This document shows, piece by piece, positions 1 to 8,491 of a stretch of DNA of 38,123 nt (the first letter of the stretch is position 1; each line of letters starts with the position of its first letter). The notes beneath the pieces were generated by a model, which saw only the letters and a list, made by a program, of their open reading frames with translations, was not told where the DNA came from and searched no databases. Source of the DNA: Caldifarciminota bacterium (GTDB lineage Bacteria; Hydrothermota; UBA3073; JACQXS01; JAGMCI01); the NCBI GenBank assembly GCA_023129325.1, contig JAGMCI010000047.1, positions 1-38,123 on the forward strand, written 5' to 3'. Position numbers and translations under genes: made by a program.

Positions 1-2597
1 CGATTAATGTCCACAAGTAAGGGTGCACAGTATTGTATTGGTCCTCCAGTCCCATAAGCCCAGAGAAGAGTGCCATCAATTCCATTAAGTGCATATACTG
101 TATCATTCACACTCCCAATAACTACATCAAGGATAGTATCAAGATTAAAATCAGCCAGTCCCGGGGGAGTGCCTATTGCACCGCTTACTTGATGATGCCA
201 TAGCTCATTACCAGTAGGACCATCAATAGCATAGACATAACCTGAGCCATCACCTATTACAATATCATCCCAGCCATCCCTATTGAGGTCGCCTGCCAAT
301 GGGGAGTTTCCATAATTTATATCACCAAGAAGTGTATGAGTCCAGAGTTCTTCTGGCTTAGTTATCTGTCCAGAGCCAGACTTCAATCCTGTTCGCTCTT
401 TATTATATCTCCAGTTTATGGCTTGGTATATACCTTCAGTAGCAGTTGACTCAGCAACCATTAATTGAACTATTTGATACCTTGATGAATCAGATGAATT
501 AGGCCTGCACTTTCCTCTTGTCCAAGGTAACCACCTATCCTCAGGCGGTTCAGGTGCTGGGTCACCAATTGGCTGAGTAGTTTTATCTGCATCAAAACTG
601 AACTCCGCATCTCCAAAATAATAACCCTCAGTCTTAACCATAGAGGGAGAACCTCCTCTATTATACTCATGCAAATTACCACCTTTATCATATTCATACT
701 CCCTAATCTTAAACCAGGTACGAATATCAGTATATTCAATGCCTTCTGGTCCCCAAACACCTTCATATGGAGTACGAGGGCTATAATTACTTCCCTCGTA
801 AACTGGTCCTCCACCTGATGATGTAATAGTTACAGTTTCAGTATACTCATCAGTTATTGGTTTATAATCTGGCGGCTCATCCTTCAATATCTCCACACTC
901 CCATACCATTCCTGGACAACATCAGATGAATCATTATTGTTAAATATAAGATTATCTGTCATAAGCGAAGTCTCATTTAAAGGTATACAATCCAGTGAAT
1001 AAATGCCATGATTTAGATTTGTGGCAATAAAATTTATATTAGCAGTACCACCAATAATAGGCCAGGATAAAATATCGTCACTATAATCTTCTGGTGCATA
1101 AGTACCCCCAAAGTGAACAAAATTCCCAATCCCATATTTACCATTATCTGTAAATTGATTATTTATAATCTTCGGTGAAGCACCTAAGTTATAGATACCA
1201 CAGGAGTCATTTAGAGCAATCATATTGTTATCAATCAAATTATCACCATTAGGAGGTGGAGTCTCTCCAGCATTATGAGTTATCCTGTTATAAATACCAT
1301 GCCTTTGGTTGAAGGTGATAGTATTCTCCCTAATCAGATTAGAATAGGATAGATTCTCGATTGCAATCCCGTCTACCTCATTCCCCAATATGTCCCAAAA
1401 GGAATTGGTACCTATATAGTTATGGTCTATTCTGATACCTCCACGAACGCCTGTTAGATATGTAGAATCTATACGAATCCCACAGCCTCCATTGCAACTG
1501 ATAGTATTTTGACTAATAATGCATGAATCTGCCCAGTTAGGAGGATTTAGGAAGCTAAACACATTGCCTTTGATAAACACCCCATCTGCTCCATTTCCCA
1601 AAGGTGTTCTCCCATCACGAGCTACTCCTATATAATTGTCTATAATCTTGTTACCATGAAGCTGAGCAACTGCTGGGTCAGCATAAAAATAAATACCGTA
1701 TATAGGATTACCAGAAATTACATTGCGTGCACCTGATAAAGTATCGCCAATATTGCCATAGCCAACGATCCCCTCTGCCCAATGCACAATACCATTCCCT
1801 CCATCTGGAATAGTGCTATCTGGTGGAAGTGCTCGCATTCCAGTCACACCAGTGCCTATGTAATTTCCAAGAATTTGGGTCTTTGTGGCTATTTGCATCC
1901 AGATGTTAGCTTTCCAATTTCCTGAGATGATATTTCTATCTTGTGGTTCAGTTCCACCAATTATAATACTATCCGTACTGCCCCAGAGGTACAGCCCATT
2001 TTTATGGTTGCCCTTTGCTTCTGTTCCATAAGTATTAGTTCCTATGTAATTTCCTATAATCTCATCGAAATGTGCATACCATCCATTAAGGAATATGCCG
2101 TTGCCATCAAAACCGTTTATACATAGACCTCTTACAACATCATAATTAGAAGCTAAGTAAAGTCCGTTTATATTATTCCCAGCATTTGAGCCATCAATCT
2201 CAATGTTGAGATTGGCTGGCGCTCCGTCCGTAGCAGGTGTGGCATTCTTCTGAGTATAACCATCAATTGTAGTGTAGGCATCAATTATTGAAGGCAATGT
2301 CCCTAAACTTGGATTAACTTGAATGGTCCAGTAATCGTCAAAGTTACCTTGTTCACCATCTGGATTACGAAAACCAGGATCATCATAAGGAATATCAAAT
2401 TCAACCCTGTCCGGTCCACTGTATTCATTACTAAGTCGTATACACTTCCTTAATGTATTTGAATCAGGTGGTACATCGTAGCCCAAACCATTATCTACAT
2501 CACTACCATTATTAACGATAAAGATATCCGACCATCCCTGCCCTGCAAACAGCAACAAAATTCCACATACTGCAAAAATCTTAAATCCTCTAAACAT
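1..2597 (-). CDS. Secreted beta-helix / beta-propeller repeat protein (partial, C-terminus beyond window)
   Basis: One uninterrupted minus-strand frame of about 865 codons runs from ATG at 2597 to the window edge, so the C-terminus is missing. The start follows AAGGAGGTG by four bases, and a clear signal peptide (MFRGFKIFAVCGILLLF, likely cleaved near residue 23) implies export. After a CSLREA-like stretch (TLRKCIRLSN, about residue 50) come many right-handed beta-helix repeats with the typical NYIGTN/NYIGTG and GNGI/GIY motifs (about residues 100-540). A linker follows, then FG-GAP/PQQ-type propeller blades (GDLNRDGWDDIVIGDGSG, VYAIDGPTGNELW, ADFNLDTILDVVIG) from about residue 730. Such proteins are extracellular or surface-anchored. 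The missing end may carry a sorting domain like that of the next gene. Function beyond a surface or adhesion role cannot be read. It ends a minus-strand block with the kelch gene, separated by a palindrome. Confidence 0.85.
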   Translation of the reverse strand, partial: MFRGFKIFAVCGILLLFAGQGWSDIFIVNNGSDVDNGLGYDVPPDSNTLRKCIRLSNEYSGPDRVEFDIPYDDPGFRNPDGEQGNFDDYWTIQVNPSLGTLPSIIDAYTTIDGYTQKNATPATDGAPANLNIEIDGSNAGNNINGLYLASNYDVVRGLCINGFDGNGIFLNGWYAHFDEIIGNYIGTNTYGTEAKGNHKNGLYLWGSTDSIIIGGTEPQDRNIISGNWKANIWMQIATKTQILGNYIGTGVTGMRALPPDSTIPDGGNGIVHWAEGIVGYGNIGDTLSGARNVISGNPIYGIYFYADPAVAQLHGNKIIDNYIGVARDGRTPLGNGADGVFIKGNVFSFLNPPNWADSCIISQNTISCNGGCGIRIDSTYLTGVRGGIRIDHNYIGTNSFWDILGNEVDGIAIENLSYSNLIRENTITFNQRHGIYNRITHNAGETPPPNGDNLIDNNMIALNDSCGIYNLGASPKIINNQFTDNGKYGIGNFVHFGGTYAPEDYSDDILSWPIIGGTANINFIATNLNHGIYSLDCIPLNETSLMTDNLIFNNNDSSDVVQEWYGSVEILKDEPPDYKPITDEYTETVTITSSGGGPVYEGSNYSPRTPYEGVWGPEGIEYTDIRTWFKIREYEYDKGGNLHEYNRGGSPSMVKTEGYYFGDAEFSFDADKTTQPIGDPAPEPPEDRWLPWTRGKCRPNSSDSSRYQIVQLMVAESTATEGIYQAINWRYNKERTGLKSGSGQITKPEELWTHTLLGDINYGNSPLAGDLNRDGWDDIVIGDGSGYVYAIDGPTGNELWHHQVSGAIGTPPGLADFNLDTILDVVIGSVNDTVYALNGIDGTLLWAYGTGGPIQYCAPLLVDIN

Positions 2598-2656
2598 CAC
2601 ACACCTCCTTTTCCAATGTTCTTTCCCTGACGTAGTCGGGGATTAGAACATTGAGA

Positions 2657-2682
2657 ATCCCGCACATAATTATGTGCGGGAT
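2657..2682. terminator. Perfect 26-bp palindrome between two secreted-protein genes
   Basis: ATCCCGCACATAA is followed directly by its exact reverse complement. It lies just after the stop codon of the kelch gene (2691) and about 60 bases before the start of the next minus-strand gene. It can form a stable hairpin, but no T-run follows, so termination is only likely. The CCCGCAC core is shared with the palindrome at 29951-29978, which points to a dispersed element family. Confidence 0.5.
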
Positions 2683-2690
2683 GGCTTCCC

Positions 2691-4493
2691 TCATCGTATC
2701 AACAAGAGCTTTTTTGTGGCAATAAAATCACCACAGGTCAATTTGTAAAAATAAATTCCACTGGGCACCTTTTTGCCCAGCTCATCTCTACCATCCCATA
2801 TGACTTGGTTTCCGCCAGAGGCGGATCCCTGCCCGACGGACGGCAGGCGGGCACCTTCGGTGGAAAATGGTTGATTTCCGCCTGAGGCGGATAAATGGTT
2901 AATTGGTCCATCAACAAGACTTCTTATGAGCCTACCAGAGAGATCGTAGATGCCGAGAGAAACATGTTCCGATTCAACGGGTAACGAATAACGAATAACG
3001 GTCTTTTTGGAAAATGGATTTGGATAAGCTTCATATAGTCTGACTTCTGTCTCCTGCCTTCTGTCTTCTGTTTCTTCAACTCCACTTACAGAAACAACCT
3101 GTGCATAAGCAGTATCATTAGATGGAACAGTATCGCAAAAAAGAGTTGTAAATACTTTAATATTGTAAGTCACACCGGGTGTAGAACCTACTTTCCAATA
3201 ATAAAAACCAACCTTTGAAATAGAATCAGGCAGAATTTCATTAGTAAACTTTGTTTTATCATAAACAACTACCCCAAGAATATCAATAACACACCTTACA
3301 TAAAAAGCTTCAGATACTTCACCATAATTCTTTACCGTTGCTTTTAAAGTATAAGTAGAATCTACCCACACCGATTCAGGACAACTTATAGAAACAACTC
3401 CCACATCACGAAATACATCAAGCGAAAGCTCCCATAAATCATTATAGACAACGGTTTCTTTGTCAGGCTTTTTTACAGGTCCTTTTGCACCTCCAAATAT
3501 TACCATTCGTCGATAATAGGGGTCATAAACCGCCCTATGCCTAGCACGTTTACCTGGAGGCTCGCCTTCGATATTTAATGCGAGCCATTTCTCCTTACCC
3601 GGTATAGAGATATCAAGCGCCCAGCAGGTATTAAGATAAGCATCCGGATTAGAACCACCATACCTGCCAAAATAAACTATCCATTGATTCACAGGGTCAT
3701 ATATACCTGTATGTCCAGAGACCCCATATAAATTAATCGTCTCTGGTAAAGTTCCTTCCGGATGGAGCTCTGTCCATTTTAGTGTATCCAGATCAAGTGC
3801 CCAGCAGTCTTTTAGAGAGGTAGAACCTTCTCCGCCAAATATAATCATACGGTGCTCAACAGGCTCATATACAGTAGGGCTATTATGCCTAGGCTCAGGC
3901 TTTTGGCCTAATGGATTAAGTTTTTCCCATACACCATCCCAAGTGGTTAAATCAAGCATCCAACAGTCATTAGTCACTCCCAAAGACCATAATCTTCCAC
4001 CAAATGTAATCATTTGATACTCTTTTTGGTTATAAATTGCAGTATGCCCAAATATAGAATCTGGCAGTATAGACTCTGGGTGCAGCTCTATCCATCTACC
4101 TCCATAAGGAATAGAGTCAAGTGACCAACAATTATTTACAACTTCATGGATTTCATCGTGATAGCCACCAAATGAAATAACTCGTTGGTTGAGGCTATCA
4201 TATATGAGGGTATGCGAATCTCTGCAACCCGCTGGTGAATCATCCAATCGTGTCCACACACCATCCTTTATTGATAGGTCAAGTGTCCACACATCTTTCA
4301 TGCCGCCTCCATCAGGAGAAAATCCGCCGTATAAAACCATTATTCGATTGAGTGGGTCAAATGCTACTCTCAGGTCAGCCCTTTTCTGTGGCAACCCGTC
4401 ACTCATAGTATCAGGCTTCATCTCCCTCCACCTAATCTCCGCCTGCACAAGAATAGGCAAAAACAAAATCAACCAAACTATCAACTTCCTCAT
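2691..4493 (-). CDS. Secreted kelch-repeat protein with CARDB-like and type IX-like C-terminal sorting domains
   Basis: About 600 residues with a signal peptide (LIVWLILFLPILVQA). Five or six kelch blades follow (YGGF, FGGYH, FGGRLW, FGGEGS, FGGAKG, with CWALDL repeats) to about residue 345. Next comes a CARDB-like Ig domain (VGVVSISCPESVWVDSTYTL, about 360-450), then a Por/T9SS type A sorting domain with YPNPF, LGIYDLSGRLIR and SGIYFYKL. Kelch propellers bind ligands; the sorting domain implies export and surface attachment in bacteria with type IX-like secretion. Two ATGs are possible (4496, 4493). I chose 4493 because the -10 box (TAAGAT, 4501-4506) ends exactly seven bases before it, as in other genes here. 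The sorting domain is interrupted by about 32 residues encoded by GC-rich palindromes (2811-2891). The linker before it, rich in Glu, Asp, Arg and Gln, is encoded by a CTTCTGTCT-like simple repeat. Confidence 0.85.
   Translation of the reverse strand: MRKLIVWLILFLPILVQAEIRWREMKPDTMSDGLPQKRADLRVAFDPLNRIMVLYGGFSPDGGGMKDVWTLDLSIKDGVWTRLDDSPAGCRDSHTLIYDSLNQRVISFGGYHDEIHEVVNNCWSLDSIPYGGRWIELHPESILPDSIFGHTAIYNQKEYQMITFGGRLWSLGVTNDCWMLDLTTWDGVWEKLNPLGQKPEPRHNSPTVYEPVEHRMIIFGGEGSTSLKDCWALDLDTLKWTELHPEGTLPETINLYGVSGHTGIYDPVNQWIVYFGRYGGSNPDAYLNTCWALDISIPGKEKWLALNIEGEPPGKRARHRAVYDPYYRRMVIFGGAKGPVKKPDKETVVYNDLWELSLDVFRDVGVVSISCPESVWVDSTYTLKATVKNYGEVSEAFYVRCVIDILGVVVYDKTKFTNEILPDSISKVGFYYWKVGSTPGVTYNIKVFTTLFCDTVPSNDTAYAQVVSVSGVEETEDRRQETEVRLYEAYPNPFSKKTVIRYSLPVESEHVSLGIYDLSGRLIRSLVDGPINHLSASGGNQPFSTEGARLPSVGQGSASGGNQVIWDGRDELGKKVPSGIYFYKLTCGDFIATKKLLLIR
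2811..2891. repeat. Three GC-rich palindromes inserted in frame in the kelch gene
   Basis: TCCGCCAGAGGCGGA (2811-2825), TGCCCG...CGGGCA (2830-2853) and TCCGCCTGAGGCGGA (2877-2891) sit inside the sorting-domain region. They encode SASGGNQ twice and an ARLPSVGQG stretch between residues that are normally contiguous. The last palindrome is flanked by near-identical AAATGGTTGATT and AAATGGTTAATT, resembling a target duplication. The middle element matches the core of the element in ribD (17432-17461), read there in another frame. Confidence 0.75.
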
Positions 4494-4500
4494 CATTTTA

Positions 4501-4528
4501 ATCTTATCCTCATTCCTTAAAATGTCAA
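4501..4528 (-). promoter_or_regulatory. Promoter of the kelch gene; predicted leaderless start
   Basis: On the minus strand TTGACA (4523-4528), a 16-base spacer and TAAGAT (4501-4506) lie directly before the gene. A start site about seven bases past the -10 box would fall on the ATG at 4493, leaving no 5' leader. Confidence 0.6.
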
Positions 4529-4571
4529 ATATTTTTTATGAAAAAGATATTTTTAAGAGAGAAAGTGTGTG

Positions 4572-4742
4572 TTATACATTAAACGTTCCAAATCTTAAGG
4601 AAATCATTGATATATCGGCACCAGAATCAATATACATTGGGACTTCTACTCTAATTCTTTTGTTCTCTAAAGTAATATCAGCTACTGGACGCAAAACCTT
4701 TCCTAATGACCCTATTTCTTCTCTGTACCTGTATCTAATCAT
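4572..4742 (-). pseudogene. Truncated retropepsin-like aspartic protease gene
   Basis: This 56-residue frame is coupled to the DUF5678 gene by an ATGA overlap (ATG at 4742, upstream stop at 4741-4739). It reads MIRYRYREEIGSLGKVLRP at the N-terminus and then VPMYIDSGADISMI, the D-S-G-A active-site flap of clan AA retropepsin-like proteases with its usual flanking strand. It stops seven to eight residues later at a TAA (4572-4574). Family members are normally about 110-140 residues, so the second half, with the conserved G-rich strand, is absent. The bases beyond the stop show no continuation and already contain the next promoter. Most likely a deletion remnant. A sequencing error is less likely because no homologous continuation is evident in any frame. 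Confidence 0.6.
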
Positions 4743-4933
4743 AAAACCATCATCCTTTCATCAGGAATTTTGGCTACAAATGGGACTTCCTTCGGATACT
4801 TCTTCCTAACCCGTTCAAGCATTCTCTCAATGTCCTCACCCTTTTCCACTATTTTCTCGTTCACCATTACTATATACTTGTTTTGAAGCCCTTTTTTATT
4901 TAATTTAAGGAATACTTCAAAATTCTTGGACAT
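4739..4933 (-). CDS. DUF5678-type small protein
   Basis: 64 residues: an N-terminal helix (MSKNFEVFLKLNKKGLQNKY), a beta pair (IVMVNEKIVEKG), a charged helix (DIERMLERVRKKYP), then a strand VPFVAKIPDERMM. The pattern of 'KYIVMVNEKIVEKG' followed by 'KKYPKEVPFVAKIP' is that of DUF5678, whose molecular role is unknown to me. Members often sit beside retropepsin-like protease genes, as here, where the stop overlaps the start of a protease fragment. AGGAG lies about six bases before the ATG. A promoter (TTGACA, 16-base spacer, TATATT) lies just upstream on the minus strand. Because the partner is broken, this gene may be an orphan half of a former two-gene unit. Confidence 0.6.
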   Translation of the reverse strand: MSKNFEVFLKLNKKGLQNKYIVMVNEKIVEKGEDIERMLERVRKKYPKEVPFVAKIPDERMMVL

Positions 4934-5035
4934 TACAGTCTCCTATTCATTTACAATATATTACCTTTTCTAAGAATGTCAAATTTTTTAAAAAAGTTTC
5001 TGAAAAAGTTATAAAAAGAGACCTTTCTTTTTTAT

Positions 5036-5309
5036 TTGCACGATTTGAAATCGTGCCTACAATTTTTTTCTGTTGCCGAGGATAAACCTCGGCGCTACTC
5101 TGTGTCCTCTATGACTATTATTTGGATAATTCATGGTTACAATTTTCATTTTTTCAATCTTAATAATCTGTGCCTATCTGCGTCCTGTTTTTTTTGCCCA
5201 CTCTGTGTTCTCTATGGTTTCAGTTTTTTTCTTGACCCTTTGATAAGCTCAGGGTCAGAAAAAGTAAGTATTACCTCCTCACTTTGTTCGGAGTGTTAGC
5301 AACTTTTTC
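5036..5309. repeat. Repeat-filled spacer: hairpins, word repeats and a promoter-bearing composite element
   Basis: This part of the 412-base gap (4934-5345) has no gene. In order it holds a GCACGATTTGAAATCGTGC hairpin, a GCCGAGG...CCTCGGC hairpin, word repeats (CTCTGTGTCCTCTATG, ATCTGTGCCTATCTGCG, CTCTGTGTTCTCTATGG), the widespread palindromic motif CCCTTTGATAAGCTCAGGG (5237-5255), and a CCTCC...GGAG palindrome. The last two are set in a frame sequence that recurs upstream of gltX. The reading frame covering 5036-5299 is composed of these repeats and is not a gene. Confidence 0.75.
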
Positions 5310-5338
5310 TTGACTTTTAAATATTTAATTTGTATTAT
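5310..5338 (+). promoter_or_regulatory. hutH promoter; predicted leaderless start
   Basis: TTGACT (5310-5315), 17-base spacer, TATTAT (5333-5338), then exactly seven bases to ATG at 5346. No Shine-Dalgarno site could fit on the transcript. The -35 box lies inside a 23-base block (5296-5318) that recurs identically at 29980-30002 before gltX. Confidence 0.7.
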
Positions 5339-5345
5339 ATAAATT

Positions 5346-6905
5346 ATGCTAAATCGCTTAACAATAGATGGTAATTCTTTAAAGATTGAAGATGTCGTTA
5401 AGGTGGCTCGTGACCCGAAGATAAAAGTTGTTTTATCTAAAAAAGCTAAGACTAAAGTCAATGAAAGTGCTAACTGGGTTGAAGAAAAAGTGAAATCTCC
5501 GAAGCCTATTTATGGAGTAAATACAGGAATTGGTTCCAAAGAGAATATTAAAATCCCACTTTCGGAACTTGACAATTTTCAAGAAAAAATAATTTTGTCT
5601 CACTCTTCAGCAGTGGGTAATCCTTTGCCTGAAGAAGTTGTGCGCGCTACTATGCTTCTTAGGGCAAATACTCTTGCAAAAGGGTATTCTGGAATAAGAT
5701 TGAAAACTATTGAAACGCTTCTTGATTTACTTAATCTTGGAGTCTATCCCGTTATTCCTGAAAAGGGCTCTGTTGGAGCATCTGGTGATTTGTCTTTATT
5801 GTCACATCTATCACTTGTTCTTATAGGAAAAGGGGAAGCTAATTGCCAGGGACAAAGGATGTCAGGACTCCAAGCGTTAAGACTTACTGGAATTAAGCCT
5901 ATCAAGTTAAAGCCAAAAGAAGGGCTTGCTCTTATAAATGGAAATCAAGTCTCAACTGCAATTGCTGCTATTGCCGTCAAAGACTCAAAAGACCTTTTGA
6001 AAAATGCTCTAATTGCCTCCTCATTAACTCTTGAAGCACTTAAATGCTTCAGAGCTCCATTTAGACTTGAAACTCATCGTCTGAGACCATATCCGGGAAT
6101 GTTAAGAGTTGCACGAGCTATTCAAAAAATAACTCAAGGAAGTAAGCTTTTAGATAGCGATACTAAACATATTCAAGATGCTTATTCTTTACGATGTATT
6201 CCTCAAGTTCTTGGACCTATCTGGGATATTATAGAAAAGGCAAAAGAGATAATAACGATTGAAATAAATTCAGCTACTGACAATCCTCTTGTCTTCCCCG
6301 GGCTTAATAAAACTATTTCTGGAGGTAATTTTCATGGAGAGCCAATTGCTTTATGGATGGATATTCTTGGGCTTGGGATGGCTAATCTGGGTAATATTTC
6401 AGAGCGACGGATTTTTAGATTGCTTTCGCATCACTTAAATAAAGGACTTCCAAGTTTCCTTGTTATTAATTCTGGTTTAGAAAGTGGTTTTGCTCTTGCT
6501 CAATATACTGCCGCCTCATTGGTTTCAGAAAATAAAGTCCTTGCTTATCCTGCTTCTGTTGATTCTATTCCTACTTGTGAATCTCAAGAAGATTATGTTT
6601 CAATGGCACCAACATCAGCAAGAACTGCAAGAGAAATTATAAGTAATGTAGAACAAGTGATTGCAATAGAGTTCCTTGTTGCGACACAAGCAATAGATTT
6701 AAGATTAATCCGTCATCCGCTTCAGGCGGAGACGGATGAGAAGCACAAGTTATCAGAACTTGGAAAAGGAACACTTATTGCATACAAAAAGATAAGAGAA
6801 AAAGTCCCTTTTTTAAATAAAGATAGAGAAATCTACAAAGATATTAAGAAAGTATTAGCACTTTTAAAAAGTCAAGAAATTTTAAAAGCAGTTAAGGGTA
6901 TTTAA
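5346..6905 (+). CDS. hutH: Histidine ammonia-lyase
   Basis: 519 residues, the usual length for the aromatic amino acid lyase family. The MIO prosthetic-group triad Ala-Ser-Gly is at 145-147 (GSVGASGDLSLLSHLS). The active-site loop YGVNTGIG is at 56-63, INSATDNP near residue 315, and the lid motif DAYSLRCIPQVLGP near 279. Ser85-His86 (ILSHSSAVG) is the substrate-selecting pair typical of histidine ammonia-lyase, not tyrosine (HL) or phenylalanine (FL) lyases. It converts histidine to urocanate and ammonia in the cytoplasm. The other hut genes are not nearby, so degradation is not the only possible role. The start is fixed by a strong promoter seven bases upstream. A palindromic element (6710-6735) encodes about ten extra residues (HPLQAETDE) just before the C-terminal helices. 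Confidence 0.9.
   Translation: MLNRLTIDGNSLKIEDVVKVARDPKIKVVLSKKAKTKVNESANWVEEKVKSPKPIYGVNTGIGSKENIKIPLSELDNFQEKIILSHSSAVGNPLPEEVVRATMLLRANTLAKGYSGIRLKTIETLLDLLNLGVYPVIPEKGSVGASGDLSLLSHLSLVLIGKGEANCQGQRMSGLQALRLTGIKPIKLKPKEGLALINGNQVSTAIAAIAVKDSKDLLKNALIASSLTLEALKCFRAPFRLETHRLRPYPGMLRVARAIQKITQGSKLLDSDTKHIQDAYSLRCIPQVLGPIWDIIEKAKEIITIEINSATDNPLVFPGLNKTISGGNFHGEPIALWMDILGLGMANLGNISERRIFRLLSHHLNKGLPSFLVINSGLESGFALAQYTAASLVSENKVLAYPASVDSIPTCESQEDYVSMAPTSARTAREIISNVEQVIAIEFLVATQAIDLRLIRHPLQAETDEKHKLSELGKGTLIAYKKIREKVPFLNKDREIYKDIKKVLALLKSQEILKAVKGI
6710..6735. repeat. Palindromic element inserted in frame in hutH
   Basis: CCGTC-A-TCCGC-TTCAG-GCGGA-GACGG forms a hairpin with a one-base bulge. The core TCCGCTTCAGGCGGA is the same element type as in the kelch gene but is read in a different frame (PLQAE against SASGG). 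The residues fall where related lyases have a short connection, between AIDLRL and LGKGT. Confidence 0.65.
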
Positions 6906-6911
6906 AAATAA

Positions 6912-7060
6912 AAAATCACGGAAGCACCCCGATAATATCGGGATAAACTCCATGAGGGAAACACAGAATTTGTATTTAATTAAAAAACAAAGACTTAAAA
7001 ACTTTTATCCTTTCCGTGTTTCTTTCTTTTTTCTGTGATTCTGTGATAAAATCAGGGTTT
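6912..7060. repeat. Intergenic word-repeat element before hisS
   Basis: The spacer starts with ATCACGGAAGC, holds a nested CCCCGATAATATCGGG hairpin (about 6937-6952) and ends with TTCTGTGATTCTGTGAT. The two arms are loosely complementary. No gene is present. Confidence 0.55.
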
Positions 7061-7087
7061 TAGGAGAGGTGATAGAATTATAAACTT

Positions 7088-8431
7088 ATGAAGATAGAGC
7101 CCAAACTTTTAAAGGGAATGCGAGACTTTCTACCAGAAGATATGAGAAAAAGAGAATATGTTATTAGGGGTATAAAGAATATTTTTGTAAAATATGGTTT
7201 TGAGCCTCTTGAGACCCCTGCTATTGAGTATTGGGATGTATTATCTGGCAAAGATAGATATGGAGAAGAAGAGACACTCATTTATAAATTTAAAGACCGA
7301 GGCAAAAGGGATGTGGGCTTGAGGTTTGATTTTACTGTTCCATTGGCAAGAGTTATTGCAATGTATCCTGAAATTACCATGCCGTTTAAAAGATACCAGA
7401 TTCAGCCTGTATGGAGAGGGGATAAACCTCAACACGGAAGATTTAGAGAATTTTATCAATGTGATATTGATATTGTAGGAACTCACTCTATGTTTGCAGA
7501 TGCTGAAATACTTGCTATAACTTGTGAGATATTTTCAGCACTTGGATTCAAAGAGTTTAAAATAAAAATTAATAATCGTAAAATCCTTAAAGCTATATGT
7601 GAATGTGCAGGCGTATCTCAAGTTCAAGAATTTACTGTCTATAGAGCGATGGATAAATTTGAGCGTATAGGAATTGAAGGAATAGCAGAGGAGCTTAGGT
7701 CAAATAAAATTTCGAATACTGCAATAAAAAAGATTCTTAATATTTTACAAACCAGTAAATCTATATTAGATTTAGAAAAAGTATTACCTCAAAAGGAGGG
7801 ATTACAGGAACTCAAATCTCTTTTTGGTTATTTAGAGACTTTTAACATCAGGAAAGAGTGTTTCTCTTTTGACCCCTGGCTTGCAAGAGGACTTGATTAC
7901 TATACAGGTCCTATATTTGAAGTTATAGTAGAGAAGCCAAAAATTGGGAGTCTGGCAGGAGGTGGAAGGTTTGATAAACTTATTGGTATGTTTTCAGGAA
8001 GAGAAATACCTGCTGTTGGGATTGCCATTGGCTTGGAACGTATTATTGCTGTGATGGATGAACTTAGTATGTTATCAGAGATTGAGCCACAAGTTAAAAT
8101 CCTTGTGACACAATTTGATGAAGAAAGTTCTCCTTATTCAATAAGTATTGCTAATGAGCTTAGAAATTTAGGGCTCTCCACTGAAATTTATCCTGATTTT
8201 GTTAAGCTCTCAAAGCAATTTAAGTATGCTTCTCGACGTAAAATACAATGGGTAATTGTAGCAGGACCTGATGAAATAAAAGCAAAGACAGTTAATATCA
8301 AGAATATGACTACAGGAGACCAAAAATCCATTAAAAGAGACAAATTAAGCCTATGGGCAAAGAAAAAAGGCAAAATCCAAAACAGCACACAGATTTACAC
8401 AGATAGCAAGGATAGACACAGATTTGAATAA
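7088..8431 (+). CDS. hisS: Histidine--tRNA ligase
   Basis: 447-residue class II synthetase that charges tRNA-His. Motif 1 lies around ETPAIEYWDVL, motif 2 is RYQIQPVWRGDKPQHGRFRE, the histidine-specific loop is ARGLDYYTGPIFEV, and motif 3 is VGIAIGLERII. An anticodon-binding domain follows from about residue 335 (VKILVTQF). GGAGAGGTGAT lies rather far upstream (about 15-25 bases), and the N-terminus KIEPKLLKGMRDFLPED supports this ATG. The last roughly 15 residues (STQIYTDSKDRHRFE) are encoded by the dispersed CACAGAT repeat that continues into the spacer. They are therefore not part of the family fold and probably arose by loss of the original stop. Next to hutH, but the two share only histidine as substrate. 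Confidence 0.93.
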   Translation: MKIEPKLLKGMRDFLPEDMRKREYVIRGIKNIFVKYGFEPLETPAIEYWDVLSGKDRYGEEETLIYKFKDRGKRDVGLRFDFTVPLARVIAMYPEITMPFKRYQIQPVWRGDKPQHGRFREFYQCDIDIVGTHSMFADAEILAITCEIFSALGFKEFKIKINNRKILKAICECAGVSQVQEFTVYRAMDKFERIGIEGIAEELRSNKISNTAIKKILNILQTSKSILDLEKVLPQKEGLQELKSLFGYLETFNIRKECFSFDPWLARGLDYYTGPIFEVIVEKPKIGSLAGGGRFDKLIGMFSGREIPAVGIAIGLERIIAVMDELSMLSEIEPQVKILVTQFDEESSPYSISIANELRNLGLSTEIYPDFVKLSKQFKYASRRKIQWVIVAGPDEIKAKTVNIKNMTTGDQKSIKRDKLSLWAKKKGKIQNSTQIYTDSKDRHRFE

Positions 8432-8486
8432 AATAAATAAATTATTCTGTGATAATCTATTAAATCTGTGTGTATCTGTGCGCAGA
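8387..8486. repeat. Inverted word-repeat element overlapping the hisS 3' end
   Basis: The left arm has GCACACAGATTTACACAGAT and GACACAGATTT; the right arm has AAATCTGTGTGTATCTGTGC. The arms are complementary, giving a hairpin of about 100 bases. The left arm is translated as the hisS tail, and the right arm extends the frame of the next gene upstream of its likely ATG. Confidence 0.7.
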
Positions 8487-8491
8487 GTTTT

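Noticed and set aside
470-814. 114-codon minus-strand frame
   Set aside because: It is out of frame with the continuous 865-codon beta-helix protein on the same strand.
5036-5299. 87-codon plus-strand frame
   Set aside because: Made entirely of hairpins and word repeats; no ribosome site and no protein-like pattern.
8468-8491. Upstream GTG start for the UbiA-family gene
   Set aside because: These eight codons are the right arm of a word repeat; ATG 8492 gives the normal family N-terminus.
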